A model generated the notes under the pieces. The model was not told the DNA's origin. It ran no database searches and saw only the letters and a list, made by a program, of their open reading frames with translations. A stretch of 40,121 nucleotides of DNA from Novosphingobium lindaniclasticum LE124 (GTDB lineage Bacteria > Pseudomonadota > Alphaproteobacteria > Sphingomonadales > Sphingomonadaceae), in contig NZ_ATHL01000137.1 of assembly GCF_000445125.1 (NCBI RefSeq), positions 1-40,121 on the forward strand. The letters are read 5' to 3'. The position numbers and the translations under genes were made by a program. Of the stretch, positions 1 through 8,413 are shown piece after piece (within the stretch, counting starts at the first letter, position 1; each line of letters starts with the position of its first letter).

Positions 1-1551
1 AGCCCGATCACCTTCCACGCCATCATCCAGTGGTCCGAAGCGCTCAACAACGGCGAGATGCAGCTGCGCGAGATCCTCGATCTCGACGCCATGCTCTCGA
101 AGGAGCCGGCGCCGGAAAGCCTGTCCGAGGACGGTGAAGGCGACGACGACGGCGAGATCAGCGAGAAGACCGCCGGCCCCTCGTTCAAGGACGAGGACGA
201 TTCGGACGAGGACAACTCGGAAGAACTGGACGAGGACGGCAACCCGATCCCCAAGCGCGAAGCCGAGGAAGAGGAAGAGGACAACACCCTCAGCCTCGCC
301 CAGATGGAAGCGGCGCTCAAGCCCGAGGCGCTTGAGAAGTTCATGCTCATCACCGAGCTGTTCCAGGCCTTCGAACGCCTTCAGTCGGAACGTCTCGACG
401 CGCTGGCTCTGGGCATCGATTTCCCCGCCGCCAAGGAAGACCAGTACCAGCAGCTGCGCGAAGACCTGACCGCTCAGGTCGAATCGGTGAAGTTCCACGC
501 GACGAAGATCGAATATCTCGTCGACAACCTCTATGCCTTCAACCGCCGCCTGACGACGCTGGGCGGCCAGATGCTGCGCCTGGCTGAGCGTCACAAGGTC
601 AAGCGCGCCGACTTCCTCGATACCTACGTCGGCCGCGAACTGGACGATACCTGGCTTGCCGAAATGTCCAGGAAGGACAAGAAGTGGGCGGCCTTTGCGG
701 AAGCCGAGGCCGATCCGGTCGAACGAATCCGTTCGGAAGTGTCGGACATCGCCGCCGCCACCGGCATGGCGCTTCCCGAGTTCCGCCGCATCGTCAACAT
801 GGTCCAGAAAGGTGAGCGCGAGGCGCGCATCGCCAAGAAGGAAATGGTCGAGGCGAACCTGCGCCTGGTGATCTCGATCGCCAAGAAGTACACGAACCGC
901 GGCCTTCAATTCCTGGACCTCATTCAGGAAGGCAACATCGGCCTGATGAAGGCGGTCGACAAGTTCGAGTACCGCCGCGGCTACAAGTTCTCCACTTACG
1001 CCACCTGGTGGATCAGGCAGGCGATCACCCGCTCGATCGCGGATCAGGCCCGCACGATCCGCATCCCGGTCCACATGATCGAGACGATCAACAAGCTGGT
1101 CCGCACCAGCCGCCAGTTCCTCCACGAGCAGGGCCGCGAGCCCACGCCCGAGGAAATGGCCGAGCGCCTGTCCATGCCGCTCGAAAAGGTGCGCAAGGTG
1201 ATGAAGATCGCCAAGGAGCCGATCAGCCTCGAAACGCCCATCGGCGACGAGGAAGACTCGCACCTGGGCGATTTCATCGAAGACAAGAACGCGATCATCC
1301 CGGTCGACGCGGCGATCCAGGCCAACCTCAAGGAAACGGTCACCCGCGTTCTGGCCTCACTCACCCCGCGCGAAGAGCGCGTGCTGCGCATGCGCTTTGG
1401 CATCGGCATGAACACCGACCACACCCTCGAGGAAGTCGGCCAGCAGTTCTCGGTCACGCGCGAACGTATCCGCCAGATCGAGGCGAAGGCCCTGCGCAAG
1501 CTCAAGCACCCGAGCCGCAGCCGCAAGATGCGCTCGTTCCTCGATCAGTGA
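1..1551 (+). CDS. rpoD: RNA polymerase primary sigma factor RpoD (5' end outside window)
   Basis: This is the housekeeping sigma-70 that directs RNA polymerase to -35/-10 promoters. The reading frame is open from base 1 and the first codons already read as sigma-70 (SPITFHAIIQWSEALNNGEM), so the N-terminal part lies upstream and 516 residues are visible. An acidic, poorly conserved stretch (about codons 45-100) precedes the non-conserved domain. Region 2 follows with NLRLVISIAKKY, DLIQEGNIGLMKAVDKF and the -10 reading helix YATWWIRQAI. Region 3 and region 4 come next, with the helix-turn-helix TLEEVGQQFSVTRERIRQIE and the usual end RKMRSFLDQ. Nothing looks broken. dnaG is the common upstream neighbour of rpoD but cannot be seen here. 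An intrinsic terminator follows 20 bases after the stop. Confidence 0.97.
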   Translation, partial: SPITFHAIIQWSEALNNGEMQLREILDLDAMLSKEPAPESLSEDGEGDDDGEISEKTAGPSFKDEDDSDEDNSEELDEDGNPIPKREAEEEEEDNTLSLAQMEAALKPEALEKFMLITELFQAFERLQSERLDALALGIDFPAAKEDQYQQLREDLTAQVESVKFHATKIEYLVDNLYAFNRRLTTLGGQMLRLAERHKVKRADFLDTYVGRELDDTWLAEMSRKDKKWAAFAEAEADPVERIRSEVSDIAAATGMALPEFRRIVNMVQKGEREARIAKKEMVEANLRLVISIAKKYTNRGLQFLDLIQEGNIGLMKAVDKFEYRRGYKFSTYATWWIRQAITRSIADQARTIRIPVHMIETINKLVRTSRQFLHEQGREPTPEEMAERLSMPLEKVRKVMKIAKEPISLETPIGDEEDSHLGDFIEDKNAIIPVDAAIQANLKETVTRVLASLTPREERVLRMRFGIGMNTDHTLEEVGQQFSVTRERIRQIEAKALRKLKHPSRSRKMRSFLDQ

Positions 1552-1571
1552 GGAACCCGAAACGGTAAGAG

Positions 1572-1600
1572 AAAAGCCCCGCCAAGGCGGGGCTTTTTTT
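1572..1600. terminator. Intrinsic terminator shared by rpoD and the convergent lipoprotein gene
   Basis: The stem GCCCCGC (1576-1582) pairs with GCGGGGC (1587-1593) around a four-base loop. It is flanked by AAAA on the left and seven T on the right, so it can end transcription from either strand between rpoD and the minus-strand gene that stops at 1604. Confidence 0.9.
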
Positions 1601-1603
1601 CGC

Positions 1604-1846
1604 CTATTGCCCGCAGGGACCTTGATCGACCACGTTGTAGCCCTTCGCCCGCGCCATGCAGGCATTGCCGAAAGTCTGCCGCTTGCCCCGCTTCACGCCG
1701 CAGACGGGCGCATATTCCCTCGTGCACATGGCCGGCTTTTCCGGTCGCGGACGATGCGGACGGTCCGGTCCCGGCATGGTTTCCATGCAACCGGCAAGCA
1801 ACACGATGCCTGCGACTCCCAATGACGATAGCAAGATACGCTTCAT
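1604..1846 (-). CDS. Small Kazal-type lipoprotein (predicted protease inhibitor)
   Basis: This 80-residue protein has a lipoprotein signal peptide (MKRILLSSLGVAGIVLLAGC, lipobox LAGC, Cys20) and a Pro/Arg-rich linker. A Kazal-like core follows: CTREYAPVCG at 41-50, then TFGNAC at 58-63 and a final cysteine at 78. Four cysteines remain in the core rather than the six of classical Kazal domains, which is usual for short bacterial versions. The start at 1846 is chosen because GGAGAG lies just upstream and it gives a clean signal peptide; a longer in-frame reading to 2029 would put the signal peptide inside the protein. The likely role is inhibition of serine proteases at the envelope, but this rests only on the fold. 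The neighbour on the same strand is a membrane peptidase of an unrelated (metal) class, so a direct pairing is not implied. Confidence 0.85.
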   Translation of the reverse strand: MKRILLSSLGVAGIVLLAGCMETMPGPDRPHRPRPEKPAMCTREYAPVCGVKRGKRQTFGNACMARAKGYNVVDQGPCGQ

Positions 1847-1946
1847 GGGCACTCTCCTCACCGGTCCCTCCCGGCGCCCGCGAGATTGGGCCAGGGTGAC
1901 ATTTACCGCAAGCCGGTAGCCGGTGCCGGCCGGCATACCCTTATCC

Positions 1947-3659
1947 TTACCCGCCTGGCGCCGGAACCTGCTCGTAAGCGGCAATACTCGCAGCTGGAGT
2001 ATCCCACCGCACCCAAAGCGCCACTCCAACCGCCAGAACCAGCAAGGTCATGCTCAAGCCCTTCATCAGCCCCTGCGACAGGGGCGCCCGAAGCGGCACG
2101 AGAACCGGCATGACCATCATCAGCGGTAGGATGCAAACCATCGGGAGGCCCGTCCCTACCGCCTGCATCAGCGAGTAGCCGAGCAGCAGCGCATATCCCG
2201 TCACGAGTCCGGCCACGGCCACGGCTGCGACCCCCAGCCCGCTGCCCGCCCCTGTTGCGCGCATCAAGGCTACGACGCCGCTCAGCAGCAACGGCACCGT
2301 CAGCACATAAGCCGCCGTCGGCGCGAATGCCTGGAAAGCGGCGGCAGCCAACCACACAGGCAGCACCAACCCCACTTCTCCGGCAACAGATTCCGGTCTG
2401 CTCCCCAGCAGGAGCACTGATACTGCAGCGGTACCGCACAAGGCGATCGCCTGAAGCCGAGGGATCGCGGCCAAGCGGTCGTAGTAGTTCACGGGGCCGT
2501 CCGCGCCCGAAACCATGTTGAACGCCCATAGCAGCCCTCCGGTCAGCGCCAGGAGCGCAAGCATCCGCGCAGAGCCGACGAACATTTCCGGGAGGTCCGG
2601 TCGCCGCATCACCAGCGCACCGTAGCCTAGGAAAGCGACGGCCAGCATCGCCCAGCCCCACCCCGGCGCATAATGAATCGCGAACAGCCCGAACGCGTCG
2701 AAAAACACGATATCCGGTGCTCGGCGCGGCAGGTCGGTGGTCTTCGCCAGAGCGCGCGCCAGCCCCAGCGTCTGCTCGCCCATCTGCTGGAGCGATCCGC
2801 GATCGAGATTGGGGGCCGTAGCCAGAGGCGAATGATAGAGCCCCGGCCGTCCGATGAACGCGAAGTTCCATGCCGGATAACCATGCGGCAGAGCCACGGT
2901 CAGGTCCGTATCGTTGGGCAGGATGCTATAGATGAAGGTCGCCAGCGACGTTCCCGCAGGATGCGGCGCGGTGCTGGCCCAGAGCCTGGCCACATCGCCA
3001 TTGAGAGCGGATGTCTGGAACAGGTTGGCCTTCCCGCCACCGCCGCGCGTCTCGAGATTGATGATCGCCCCGATCCGCCGCGCTTCCTGTGCCTGGGCGA
3101 AGAACATCCTTGCGCCAAGGAGACCCGATTCCTCGCCGTCGGTCAGGATGACCAGAACGTCGCGCTTGCGCTCCCGATCGAGCGAGAGCGCCCGCAGCGT
3201 CTCCAGGATCGAGGCGACCCCCGCCCCGTCGTCGCCAGCGGCAGGCGAGCCCGGGACGCTGTCATAATGCGCCATCAGCGCCGCGGCGGGGAGATTCGAC
3301 TCGGTTCCGCGCAGCAGACCAAGCACATTGGTCAAGGGGACGTGCTCCTCCGACTTGCCGTTACGCCGGTTCAGTTCCGAGCGGGCATCGGGCGGAAACG
3401 CGCCTTGCTGGATGCGCACGGTCAGCCCCAGCTCGCTCAGCCGCTGCATAAGGTATCCGCGCAAGGCCGCGTGCTCGGCCGAACCGCTGGGATGCGGCGC
3501 GCGGGCGATGCGCTCGACGTCCACCATGGCCCGTTCGGCCGAAAATTCGTCCTGCGGCGCATCGGCCGGTGCCGGCCTGGGCGGAGTCGTGCCGAGAACG
3601 GCTAAGGCCAGCCCCAGCATCAGCGAAACGATGAGCAGCCTTGTCGATTTCACTGCCAC
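1947..3659 (-). CDS. Membrane-anchored M28 family zinc aminopeptidase with C-terminal multi-pass domain
   Basis: This 570-residue protein has an N-terminal signal anchor (about 5-25) and an M28 peptidase domain (about 40-300). Metal-binding motifs are HYDSVPGSPAAGDDGAG (first His and bridging Asp), TDGEESG (catalytic Glu and a Glu ligand), INLETRG and a late His in GLYHSP. After about residue 315 there are some eight hydrophobic segments, the layout of Fxna/ERMP1-like membrane M28 proteins. The catalytic domain is probably periplasmic and cleaves N-terminal residues from peptides; substrates are unknown. The start codon is GTG. Base 3659 gives the longest frame, but AGGGGGG lies almost against it and is better spaced for the GTG two codons later at 3653 (protein starting MKSTRLL). 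It is a single gene with about 100 bases to the next minus-strand gene. Confidence 0.88.
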   Translation of the reverse strand: MAVKSTRLLIVSLMLGLALAVLGTTPPRPAPADAPQDEFSAERAMVDVERIARAPHPSGSAEHAALRGYLMQRLSELGLTVRIQQGAFPPDARSELNRRNGKSEEHVPLTNVLGLLRGTESNLPAAALMAHYDSVPGSPAAGDDGAGVASILETLRALSLDRERKRDVLVILTDGEESGLLGARMFFAQAQEARRIGAIINLETRGGGGKANLFQTSALNGDVARLWASTAPHPAGTSLATFIYSILPNDTDLTVALPHGYPAWNFAFIGRPGLYHSPLATAPNLDRGSLQQMGEQTLGLARALAKTTDLPRRAPDIVFFDAFGLFAIHYAPGWGWAMLAVAFLGYGALVMRRPDLPEMFVGSARMLALLALTGGLLWAFNMVSGADGPVNYYDRLAAIPRLQAIALCGTAAVSVLLLGSRPESVAGEVGLVLPVWLAAAAFQAFAPTAAYVLTVPLLLSGVVALMRATGAGSGLGVAAVAVAGLVTGYALLLGYSLMQAVGTGLPMVCILPLMMVMPVLVPLRAPLSQGLMKGLSMTLLVLAVGVALWVRWDTPAASIAAYEQVPAPGG

Positions 3660-3912
3660 CCCCCTGACCAGACGCTGAAAGCATCCCCTTCACGACGATC
3701 GGTGTCAATTCTTGGCTTGCTGCCCGACCACAAGTGAGAAATTGCGCCGGTTTCAGCTACTCTCTCCTGATTTCCCCAGCATCCCCGCCAAAAGGCTGCC
3801 AATTCACCCACTTCCGGCAATTGCACTCTCTCATCACCAACAATGGTGGCAATGCGACGAACTCGCGACTAAGGGGAGGCGCAACGAATCTCCGCATCAG
3901 GACAGACATCCC

Positions 3913-4350
3913 ATGCGCATTGCGATTGCTTCAGACCACGCCGCCGTTGATCTCAAGGCGACCTTGCGTGAATATCTCATCGAGCAAGGCCACGAAGTCG
4001 CCGACCTCGGCCCAGAGACCGCCGACCGCGTCGATTATCCCGACTATGGCTACAGGCTGGCTTCGGTCGTGGCCGAAGGCACCGCGCAGTTCGGCGTTGC
4101 GCTCTGCGGCTCGGGCATCGGCATTTCGATCGCCGTGAACCGCGATCCTGCCTGCCGCTGCGCGCTCGTATCGGAGCCGCTCTCGGCTGCGCTTGCCCGC
4201 GAGCACAATGATGCCAACGTCATCGCCATGGGCGCGCGCCTGACCGGCGAGGATATGGCCAAGGCCTGCCTCGACGCTTTCCTCTCGGCCGAGTTCGGTG
4301 GCGGACGCCACGCGGGCCGCGTCGAAAAGCTTTCCAACCCCGTCTTCTGA
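3913..4350 (+). CDS. rpiB: Ribose-5-phosphate isomerase B
   Basis: This is a 145-residue RpiB/LacAB-type sugar phosphate isomerase that interconverts ribose 5-phosphate and ribulose 5-phosphate in the cytosolic pentose phosphate pathway. MRIAIASDHA at the N-terminus, the anion-hole loop CGSGIGISIAVNR with catalytic Cys65, and His98 in AREHNDANV are all present. Full length for the family. The ATG at 3913 is preferred over a longer in-frame ATG at 3712 because it begins the conserved beta strand and has an AGGA upstream. glyA starts 17 bases after the stop, and rpiB-glyA-nrdR is a common alphaproteobacterial order, so co-transcription is likely. The 253 bases upstream hold no gene and no promoter I can defend. 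Confidence 0.95.
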   Translation: MRIAIASDHAAVDLKATLREYLIEQGHEVADLGPETADRVDYPDYGYRLASVVAEGTAQFGVALCGSGIGISIAVNRDPACRCALVSEPLSAALAREHNDANVIAMGARLTGEDMAKACLDAFLSAEFGGGRHAGRVEKLSNPVF

Positions 4351-4367
4351 AACGGAGAAGCCCGAAC

Positions 4368-5666
4368 ATGACCGTAGACACCGCCATCCGTTCCGCCGGC
4401 TTCTTCTCCGAGGGCGTAGCCCAGAGCGATCCCGCCGTCGCCAAGGCCATCGGCCACGAGCTGAAGCGTGAGCGCAAGCAGATCGAACTGATCGCCTCGG
4501 AGAACATCGTCTCCAAGGCCGTGCTCGAAGCCCAGGGTTCGGTGCTGACCAACAAGTACGCCGAAGGGTACCCCGGCAAGCGCTACTACCAGGGCTGCGA
4601 GCCTTCGGACGAAGTCGAGACGCTGGCCATCGAGCGCGCCAAGCAGTTGTTCGATTGCGGCTTCGCCAACGTCCAGCCGCACTCGGGCGCACAGGCCAAC
4701 GGCGCCGTGCTTCTCGCCACCGTGAAGCCGGGCGAGACCATCCTCGGCATGAGCCTCGACGCCGGCGGCCACCTTACCCATGGTGCGCGTGCCGCGCTTT
4801 CGGGCAAGTGGTTCAACGCCGTGCAGTACGGCGTGACCAAGGACACCCACCTGATCGACTACGATGAGGTCGAGGCCCTTGCGAAGGAACACCAGCCCAA
4901 GCTGATCATCGCCGGTGGTTCCGCCTATCCGCGCGTGATCGACTTCAAGCGCATGCGCGAAATCGCGGATGCCGTGGGCGCACTGTTCCAGGTCGACATG
5001 GCGCATTTCGCCGGCCTCGTTGCGGCGGGGCTCCACCCCTCGCCCTTCCCCCACGCGCACATCGCCACCACCACCACGCACAAGACGCTGCGCGGCCCCC
5101 GTGGCGGCATGATCCTCACCAATGACGAGGCGCTGGCCAAGAAGATCAATTCGGCGGTGTTCCCCGGCCTGCAAGGCGGTCCGCTGATGCACGTCGTCGC
5201 CGCCAAGGCCGTTGCCTTCGGTGAAGCGCTGCGCCCCGAGTTCAAGGACTACGCCGCGCGCGTCATCGAGAACGCCAAGGTTCTGGCCGACACGCTCAAG
5301 GCGCGCGGCGCGGCGATCGTCTCGGGCGGCACCGATACGCACCTCGCCCTGATCGACCTCTCGCCGCTGGGCGTGACCGGCAAGGACGCGGATGAGGCGC
5401 TGGAGCGTGCGGGCATCACCTGCAACAAGAACGGCATCCCCTTCGATCCGCTGCCGCCGATGAAGACCAGCGGAATCCGCGTGGGTTCGCCCGCGGGCAC
5501 CACCCGCGGCTTTGGCCCGGAAGAGTTCCGCGAAATCGGCGAGATGGTCGCCGACGTGCTCGACGGTCTTGCCAAGTGCGGCGAAGCCGGCGACGCTCAG
5601 GTGGAGCAGAACGTGCGCGCGCGCGTTGAGGCTCTGTGTGATCGATTCCCGATCTACGAGGACTGA
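4368..5666 (+). CDS. glyA: Serine hydroxymethyltransferase
   Basis: This 432-residue PLP enzyme converts serine plus tetrahydrofolate to glycine plus 5,10-methylene-tetrahydrofolate, the main source of one-carbon units and glycine. The fold type I landmarks are complete: LIASENIVSKAV near the N-terminus, GYPGKRYYQGCE, the PLP-stacking region SGAQAN, DMAHFAGLVA, and the Schiff-base lysine K239 in TTTTHKTLRGPRGG. The length matches the family. Its start lies 17 bases after rpiB with GGAGAAG upstream. The next gene begins 19 bases after its stop, so it probably lies inside an rpiB-glyA-nrdR transcript. The one-carbon product feeds purine synthesis (purL is at 16224) and glycine supply. Confidence 0.97.
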   Translation: MTVDTAIRSAGFFSEGVAQSDPAVAKAIGHELKRERKQIELIASENIVSKAVLEAQGSVLTNKYAEGYPGKRYYQGCEPSDEVETLAIERAKQLFDCGFANVQPHSGAQANGAVLLATVKPGETILGMSLDAGGHLTHGARAALSGKWFNAVQYGVTKDTHLIDYDEVEALAKEHQPKLIIAGGSAYPRVIDFKRMREIADAVGALFQVDMAHFAGLVAAGLHPSPFPHAHIATTTTHKTLRGPRGGMILTNDEALAKKINSAVFPGLQGGPLMHVVAAKAVAFGEALRPEFKDYAARVIENAKVLADTLKARGAAIVSGGTDTHLALIDLSPLGVTGKDADEALERAGITCNKNGIPFDPLPPMKTSGIRVGSPAGTTRGFGPEEFREIGEMVADVLDGLAKCGEAGDAQVEQNVRARVEALCDRFPIYED

Positions 5667-5685
5667 TTTCAGGAGCCTGGCTATC

Positions 5686-5910
5686 ATGACCGACCCGAAC
5701 CACCCCAACGACAACGGTGATTTCATTTCCGATGCCCGCCACGAGCTGGCCGGAATGCTTCAGGACGGCCTCGACCATCCGTCGACCAAGCCGGTGCTCG
5801 CCTGGGGCGCGGCCGGGGCGGTCGCCGGCCTGGTGCTGCCGTTCGTGTCCATCCCATTGGGTCTTGCGGTCGGCGCGGGATACCAGTTCTACAAGCGCGT
5901 GCGCCCCTGA
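5686..5910 (+). CDS. Small predicted membrane protein, unknown function
   Basis: This is a 74-residue protein, not matched to a named family. The first 35 residues are polar and acidic (MTDPNHPNDNGDFISDARHE). A hydrophobic segment follows at about 37-66 (VLAWGAAGAVAGLVLPFVSIPLGLAVGAG), broken by a proline, so one long or two short membrane spans are possible. The tail QFYKRVRP is basic and probably cytoplasmic. The ATG at 5686 has AGGAG ten bases upstream and sits between glyA and nrdR on the same strand, which supports a real, co-transcribed gene. A longer in-frame reading from 5512 overlaps glyA and has no ribosome site. Function cannot be inferred from sequence. Confidence 0.75.
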   Translation: MTDPNHPNDNGDFISDARHELAGMLQDGLDHPSTKPVLAWGAAGAVAGLVLPFVSIPLGLAVGAGYQFYKRVRP

Positions 5911-5945
5911 AGAACTGCTTCCAAGAATTGAGAGTAGCTGATTGA

Positions 5946-6434
5946 ATGCGCTGTCCTTTTTGCGCCCACGATGATTCCCAGGTCAAGGACAGCCGCCCGA
6001 CCGAGGACAATACCGCGATCCGCCGCCGCCGCCAGTGTTCCAGCTGCGGCGCGCGGTTCACGACCTTCGAACGTGTCCAGCTTCGCGAGATCACCGTCGT
6101 CAAGAGCGACGATAACCGCGAGCCATTCGATCGGGCCAAGATCGAGCAGTCCGCCACTCTGGCCTGCCGCAAGCGCGGGATCGAGCGCGAGCAGATCGAC
6201 CAACTCGTGTCCGGCGTACAGCGCCAGGTGGAGACTCTCGGCGAGGCTGAGGTCTCCTCCCGCGAAATCGGCGAAATGGTGATGGAAGGGCTGCGTCAGC
6301 TGGATTCCGTCGCCTATATCCGGTTTGCCTCGGTCTACCGCGCCTTCAACGAAGCGCGCGATTTCGAAGAATTTGCAGGGACCGTGCGCGATGTCGCGGG
6401 TCCAGGCACCATGGAAGGCCACAGCGATGACTGA
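5946..6434 (+). CDS. nrdR: Transcriptional repressor NrdR
   Basis: This 162-residue regulator represses ribonucleotide reductase genes by binding NrdR boxes in response to ATP/dATP. The N-terminal zinc ribbon has CPFC (Cys3, Cys6) and CSSC (Cys31, Cys34). It is followed by the ATP-cone domain (about 48-138), beginning REITVVKSDDNREPFDR and containing VAYIRFASVYRAF. The C-terminal tail ends in acidic residues, as is common. The ATG at 5946 is close to the family start; the ribosome site is weak (GAGAG). Its stop overlaps the next start (ATGACTGA), indicating translational coupling with the tRNA methyltransferase. No ribonucleotide reductase gene lies in the window, so its targets are elsewhere. 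Confidence 0.96.
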   Translation: MRCPFCAHDDSQVKDSRPTEDNTAIRRRRQCSSCGARFTTFERVQLREITVVKSDDNREPFDRAKIEQSATLACRKRGIEREQIDQLVSGVQRQVETLGEAEVSSREIGEMVMEGLRQLDSVAYIRFASVYRAFNEARDFEEFAGTVRDVAGPGTMEGHSDD

Positions 6435-7167
6435 CGTACAGAAGCCGGTCATCGTGCTGGTGCGCCCGCAACTGGGCGAGAACATCGGCAAGGCCGCGCG
6501 CGCCATGCTCAACTTCGGCCTGACCGAGATGCGCCTCGTCGCTCCGCGCGACGGCTGGCCCAATCCTTCGGCCGGTCCTGCCGCTGCCGGCGCCGACGTG
6601 GTGCTGGAATATGCCGAAGTCTTCGAGACGCTGGCTGAGGCCGTGGCCGATTGCGCCAACGTCTACGCCACCACCGTCCGCAAGCGCGGCGTCACCAAGC
6701 CGGTCGTCACGCCCGAGGAGGCCGCGCGCGAGGTTCATACGGCTTCAGGGCGTTCGGCCTATGTGTTCGGCCCCGAGCGATCGGGTCTCGAAACCGAGGA
6801 TGTCGCCCTCGCCCGGGCCATCCTGACGGTGCCGATCAATCCCGAGTTCGCCTCGCTCAACCTGGCGCAGGCGGTGATCCTCTGCGCCTACGAATGGTCG
6901 AAGGGCGCCATCGGCTCCGGCCAGCTCGCGCAGCCCACGCAGGAGGACCTGCTTCCCCCTGCCCCGCAAGAAGAATTGGAAGGCCTCATCGGCCACTTCG
7001 AGCAATTGCTCGAACCCAAGAACTATTTCTGGCCCGAAACGCGTGCGGCGGCCAACCGGCTGACCTTGCGCAACCTTCTCACGAAGCCGGGCTGGAATCA
7101 CCTCGAAGTGCGCACCCTTCGCGGTGTGCTCTCTGCCCTCGGAAACACGCGTCGCCCGCGGGATTGA
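6427..7167 (+). CDS. trmJ: TrmH/TrmJ-family tRNA (cytidine/uridine-2'-O-)methyltransferase
   Basis: This is a 246-residue SPOUT (trefoil-knot) methyltransferase, most like TrmJ, which 2'-O-methylates position 32 of some tRNAs using SAM. Motif 1 is VRPQLGENIGKAARAMLNFG near the N-terminus. The knot motifs are VFGPERSGL and the segment VPINPEFASLNLAQAV, which gives the family its typical NP-x-SLNLAQAV signature. The C-terminal helical part (about 160-246) is TrmJ-like. The start at 6427 overlaps nrdR by eight bases, so the pair is translationally coupled. The assignment to TrmJ rather than another TrmH-class enzyme is by motif and length and is likely but not certain. Confidence 0.85.
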   Translation: MTDVQKPVIVLVRPQLGENIGKAARAMLNFGLTEMRLVAPRDGWPNPSAGPAAAGADVVLEYAEVFETLAEAVADCANVYATTVRKRGVTKPVVTPEEAAREVHTASGRSAYVFGPERSGLETEDVALARAILTVPINPEFASLNLAQAVILCAYEWSKGAIGSGQLAQPTQEDLLPPAPQEELEGLIGHFEQLLEPKNYFWPETRAAANRLTLRNLLTKPGWNHLEVRTLRGVLSALGNTRRPRD

Positions 7168-7189
7168 TGGGTTCTCCCACCACGCCTGC

Positions 7190-7217
7190 TTGACATTCCT
7201 GCCCGAGCCCGTATGGG
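7190..7217 (+). promoter_or_regulatory. Candidate sigma-70 promoter for rpsD
   Basis: A consensus TTGACA (7190-7195) is followed after 16 bases by TATGGG (7212-7217), in the 213-base gap before rpsD. The -35 is perfect but the -10 matches only its first three positions, so this is a weak proposal. The resulting leader of about 160 bases would be long enough for regulation, but I see no specific S4 target fold. Confidence 0.3.
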
Positions 7218-7380
7218 GCACCCCTTCACATGGCGCCTGCCTTCTTGACAGGTTCGTCCATTCGGCCCCGCACCCCGGTGAAGCGGCGGCCGCATTCCGC
7301 ACATTAGGCGGAATGGTGCGCCCCGGGACAACATGGACCGCTTCCACCCCGGCAGCGGCAGCAGAAAAGGAGAACGACTT

Positions 7381-7995
7381 ATGTCGAAGCGTAAAAGCGC
7401 CAAGTACAAACTCGACCGCCGCATGGGCGAGAACATCTGGGGTCGCCCCAAGAGCTCGGTCAACCGCCGCAGCTACGGCCCCGGCCAGCACGGCCAGCGC
7501 CGCAAGGGCAAGCTGTCGGACTACGGTCTGCAGCTGCGCGCCAAGCAGAAGCTCAAGGGCTACTACGGCGACGTGACCGAGAAGCAGTTCAAGGCTACCT
7601 ACCAGGAAGCCTCGCGCATGAAGGGCGACACCGGCCAGAACCTGATCGGCCTGCTCGAGCAGCGTCTGGACATGGTCGTGTACCGCTCGAAGTTCGCGCC
7701 CACCATCTTCGCGGCTCGCCAGATCGTTTCGCACGGCCACATCCGCGTCAACGGCGTGAAGTGCAACATCGCTTCGCGCCGCGTGAAGGTCGGCGACGTC
7801 ATCAGCCTGGGCAACAAGGCCAAGGAAATGGCGCTGATCATCGAAGCCCAGAACCTTCCCGAGCGTGAAGTCCCCGACTACGTCGCTCAGGACGGCACCG
7901 ACAAGGTGACCTTCGTCCGCGTTCCTTCGCTGGACGAAGTGCCCTACCCGGTGAAGATGGAACCGAACCTGGTCGTCGAGTTCTACTCGCGCTAA
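7381..7995 (+). CDS. rpsD: 30S ribosomal protein S4
   Basis: This 204-residue primary binder of 16S rRNA nucleates the 5' body of the small subunit. It starts MSKRKSAKYKLDRRMGENIWG, and contains the conserved GPGQHGQRR segment and an S4 RNA-binding domain (about 94-155, LEQRLDMVVYRSKFAPTIFAARQIVSHGHIRVNG). It ends in VEFYSR. There is no N-terminal zinc-binding cysteine set, so this is the zinc-independent form. The ATG at 7381 has an excellent AAGGAG upstream; the longer in-frame ATG at 7333 has none and adds non-conserved residues. In alphaproteobacteria rpsD commonly stands alone outside the large ribosomal operons, as here. A strong terminator follows. Confidence 0.97.
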   Translation: MSKRKSAKYKLDRRMGENIWGRPKSSVNRRSYGPGQHGQRRKGKLSDYGLQLRAKQKLKGYYGDVTEKQFKATYQEASRMKGDTGQNLIGLLEQRLDMVVYRSKFAPTIFAARQIVSHGHIRVNGVKCNIASRRVKVGDVISLGNKAKEMALIIEAQNLPEREVPDYVAQDGTDKVTFVRVPSLDEVPYPVKMEPNLVVEFYSR

Positions 7996-8023
7996 GTTTC
8001 GGGTCCTCGGACCACAAATAGGA

Positions 8024-8057
8024 AGGGCGGCTACCTGGTGGGGCCGCCCTTTTTATT
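8024..8057 (+). terminator. Intrinsic terminator of rpsD
   Basis: AGGGCGGC (8024-8031) pairs perfectly with GCCGCCCT (8043-8050) around an 11-base loop. TTTTTATTT follows directly. Confidence 0.9.
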
Positions 8058-8113
8058 TATGCGATGAGGCGACTGGAAACGCGCTGAATCGCTGGAGTTG
8101 TAAGGGAACGGAC

Positions 8114-8338
8114 ATGGAACTTGTGCATTGGATCAGCACCATGTCCCGCTATCGATTCATCACCCCCAAACGCACCGGCAAATGGTATCCAGACCTCCAG
8201 ACCGCGAAGCAGTTCGCGGCGGAGATCGGTGCAGGTTTTCTGGACTCCCGCACCGGTCGCTTCGTCGCCTATGTCGGCACCAAACTCGAAATCGGCGCGC
8301 TGCACGACGATCTGCAAGAAGGCCTCGAACCGGCCTGA
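8114..8338 (+). CDS. Small conserved-looking protein of unknown function
   Basis: This 74-residue protein is not recognised. It is soluble, with no signal peptide or membrane span. It has a compact mix of beta-prone stretches (RYRFITP, GRFVAYVGTKLEIG) and a helix (LQTAKQFAAEIGAG), with an acidic C-terminus. The ATG at 8114 has AAGGGA seven bases upstream; a second in-frame ATG ten codons later (MSRYRFITP) is possible. The gene is flanked on both sides by strong hairpin terminators, so it forms its own short transcript, which favours a real gene over a chance frame. No function can be inferred from context. Confidence 0.65.
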   Translation: MELVHWISTMSRYRFITPKRTGKWYPDLQTAKQFAAEIGAGFLDSRTGRFVAYVGTKLEIGALHDDLQEGLEPA

Positions 8339-8355
8339 CAAAGCCGGATAGAAAT

Positions 8356-8388
8356 ACACCCGAGAAGCGCATCGCTTCCCGGGTGTTT
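8356..8388. terminator. Bidirectional hairpin between the 8114 gene and tgt
   Basis: ACACCCG (8356-8362) pairs with CGGGTGT (8380-8386), and the stem continues inside through one mismatch (A8363/C8379), a G-C pair and AAGCG/CGCTT to a three-base CAT loop. A short T run lies to the right, and the complement gives T-rich sequence on the other side, so it can serve the convergent tgt transcript as well. Confidence 0.75.
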
Positions 8389-8413
8389 GATCACAGCCGC
8401 AGCGTTGGCCCGG

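Noticed and set aside
100..300. Very acidic stretch in RpoD considered as an insertion
   Set aside because: An acidic, variable region at this place is normal for primary sigma factors of this class.
4050..5726. A 558-codon minus-strand frame opposite rpiB and glyA
   Set aside because: Shadow frame; spans two certain genes on the other strand.
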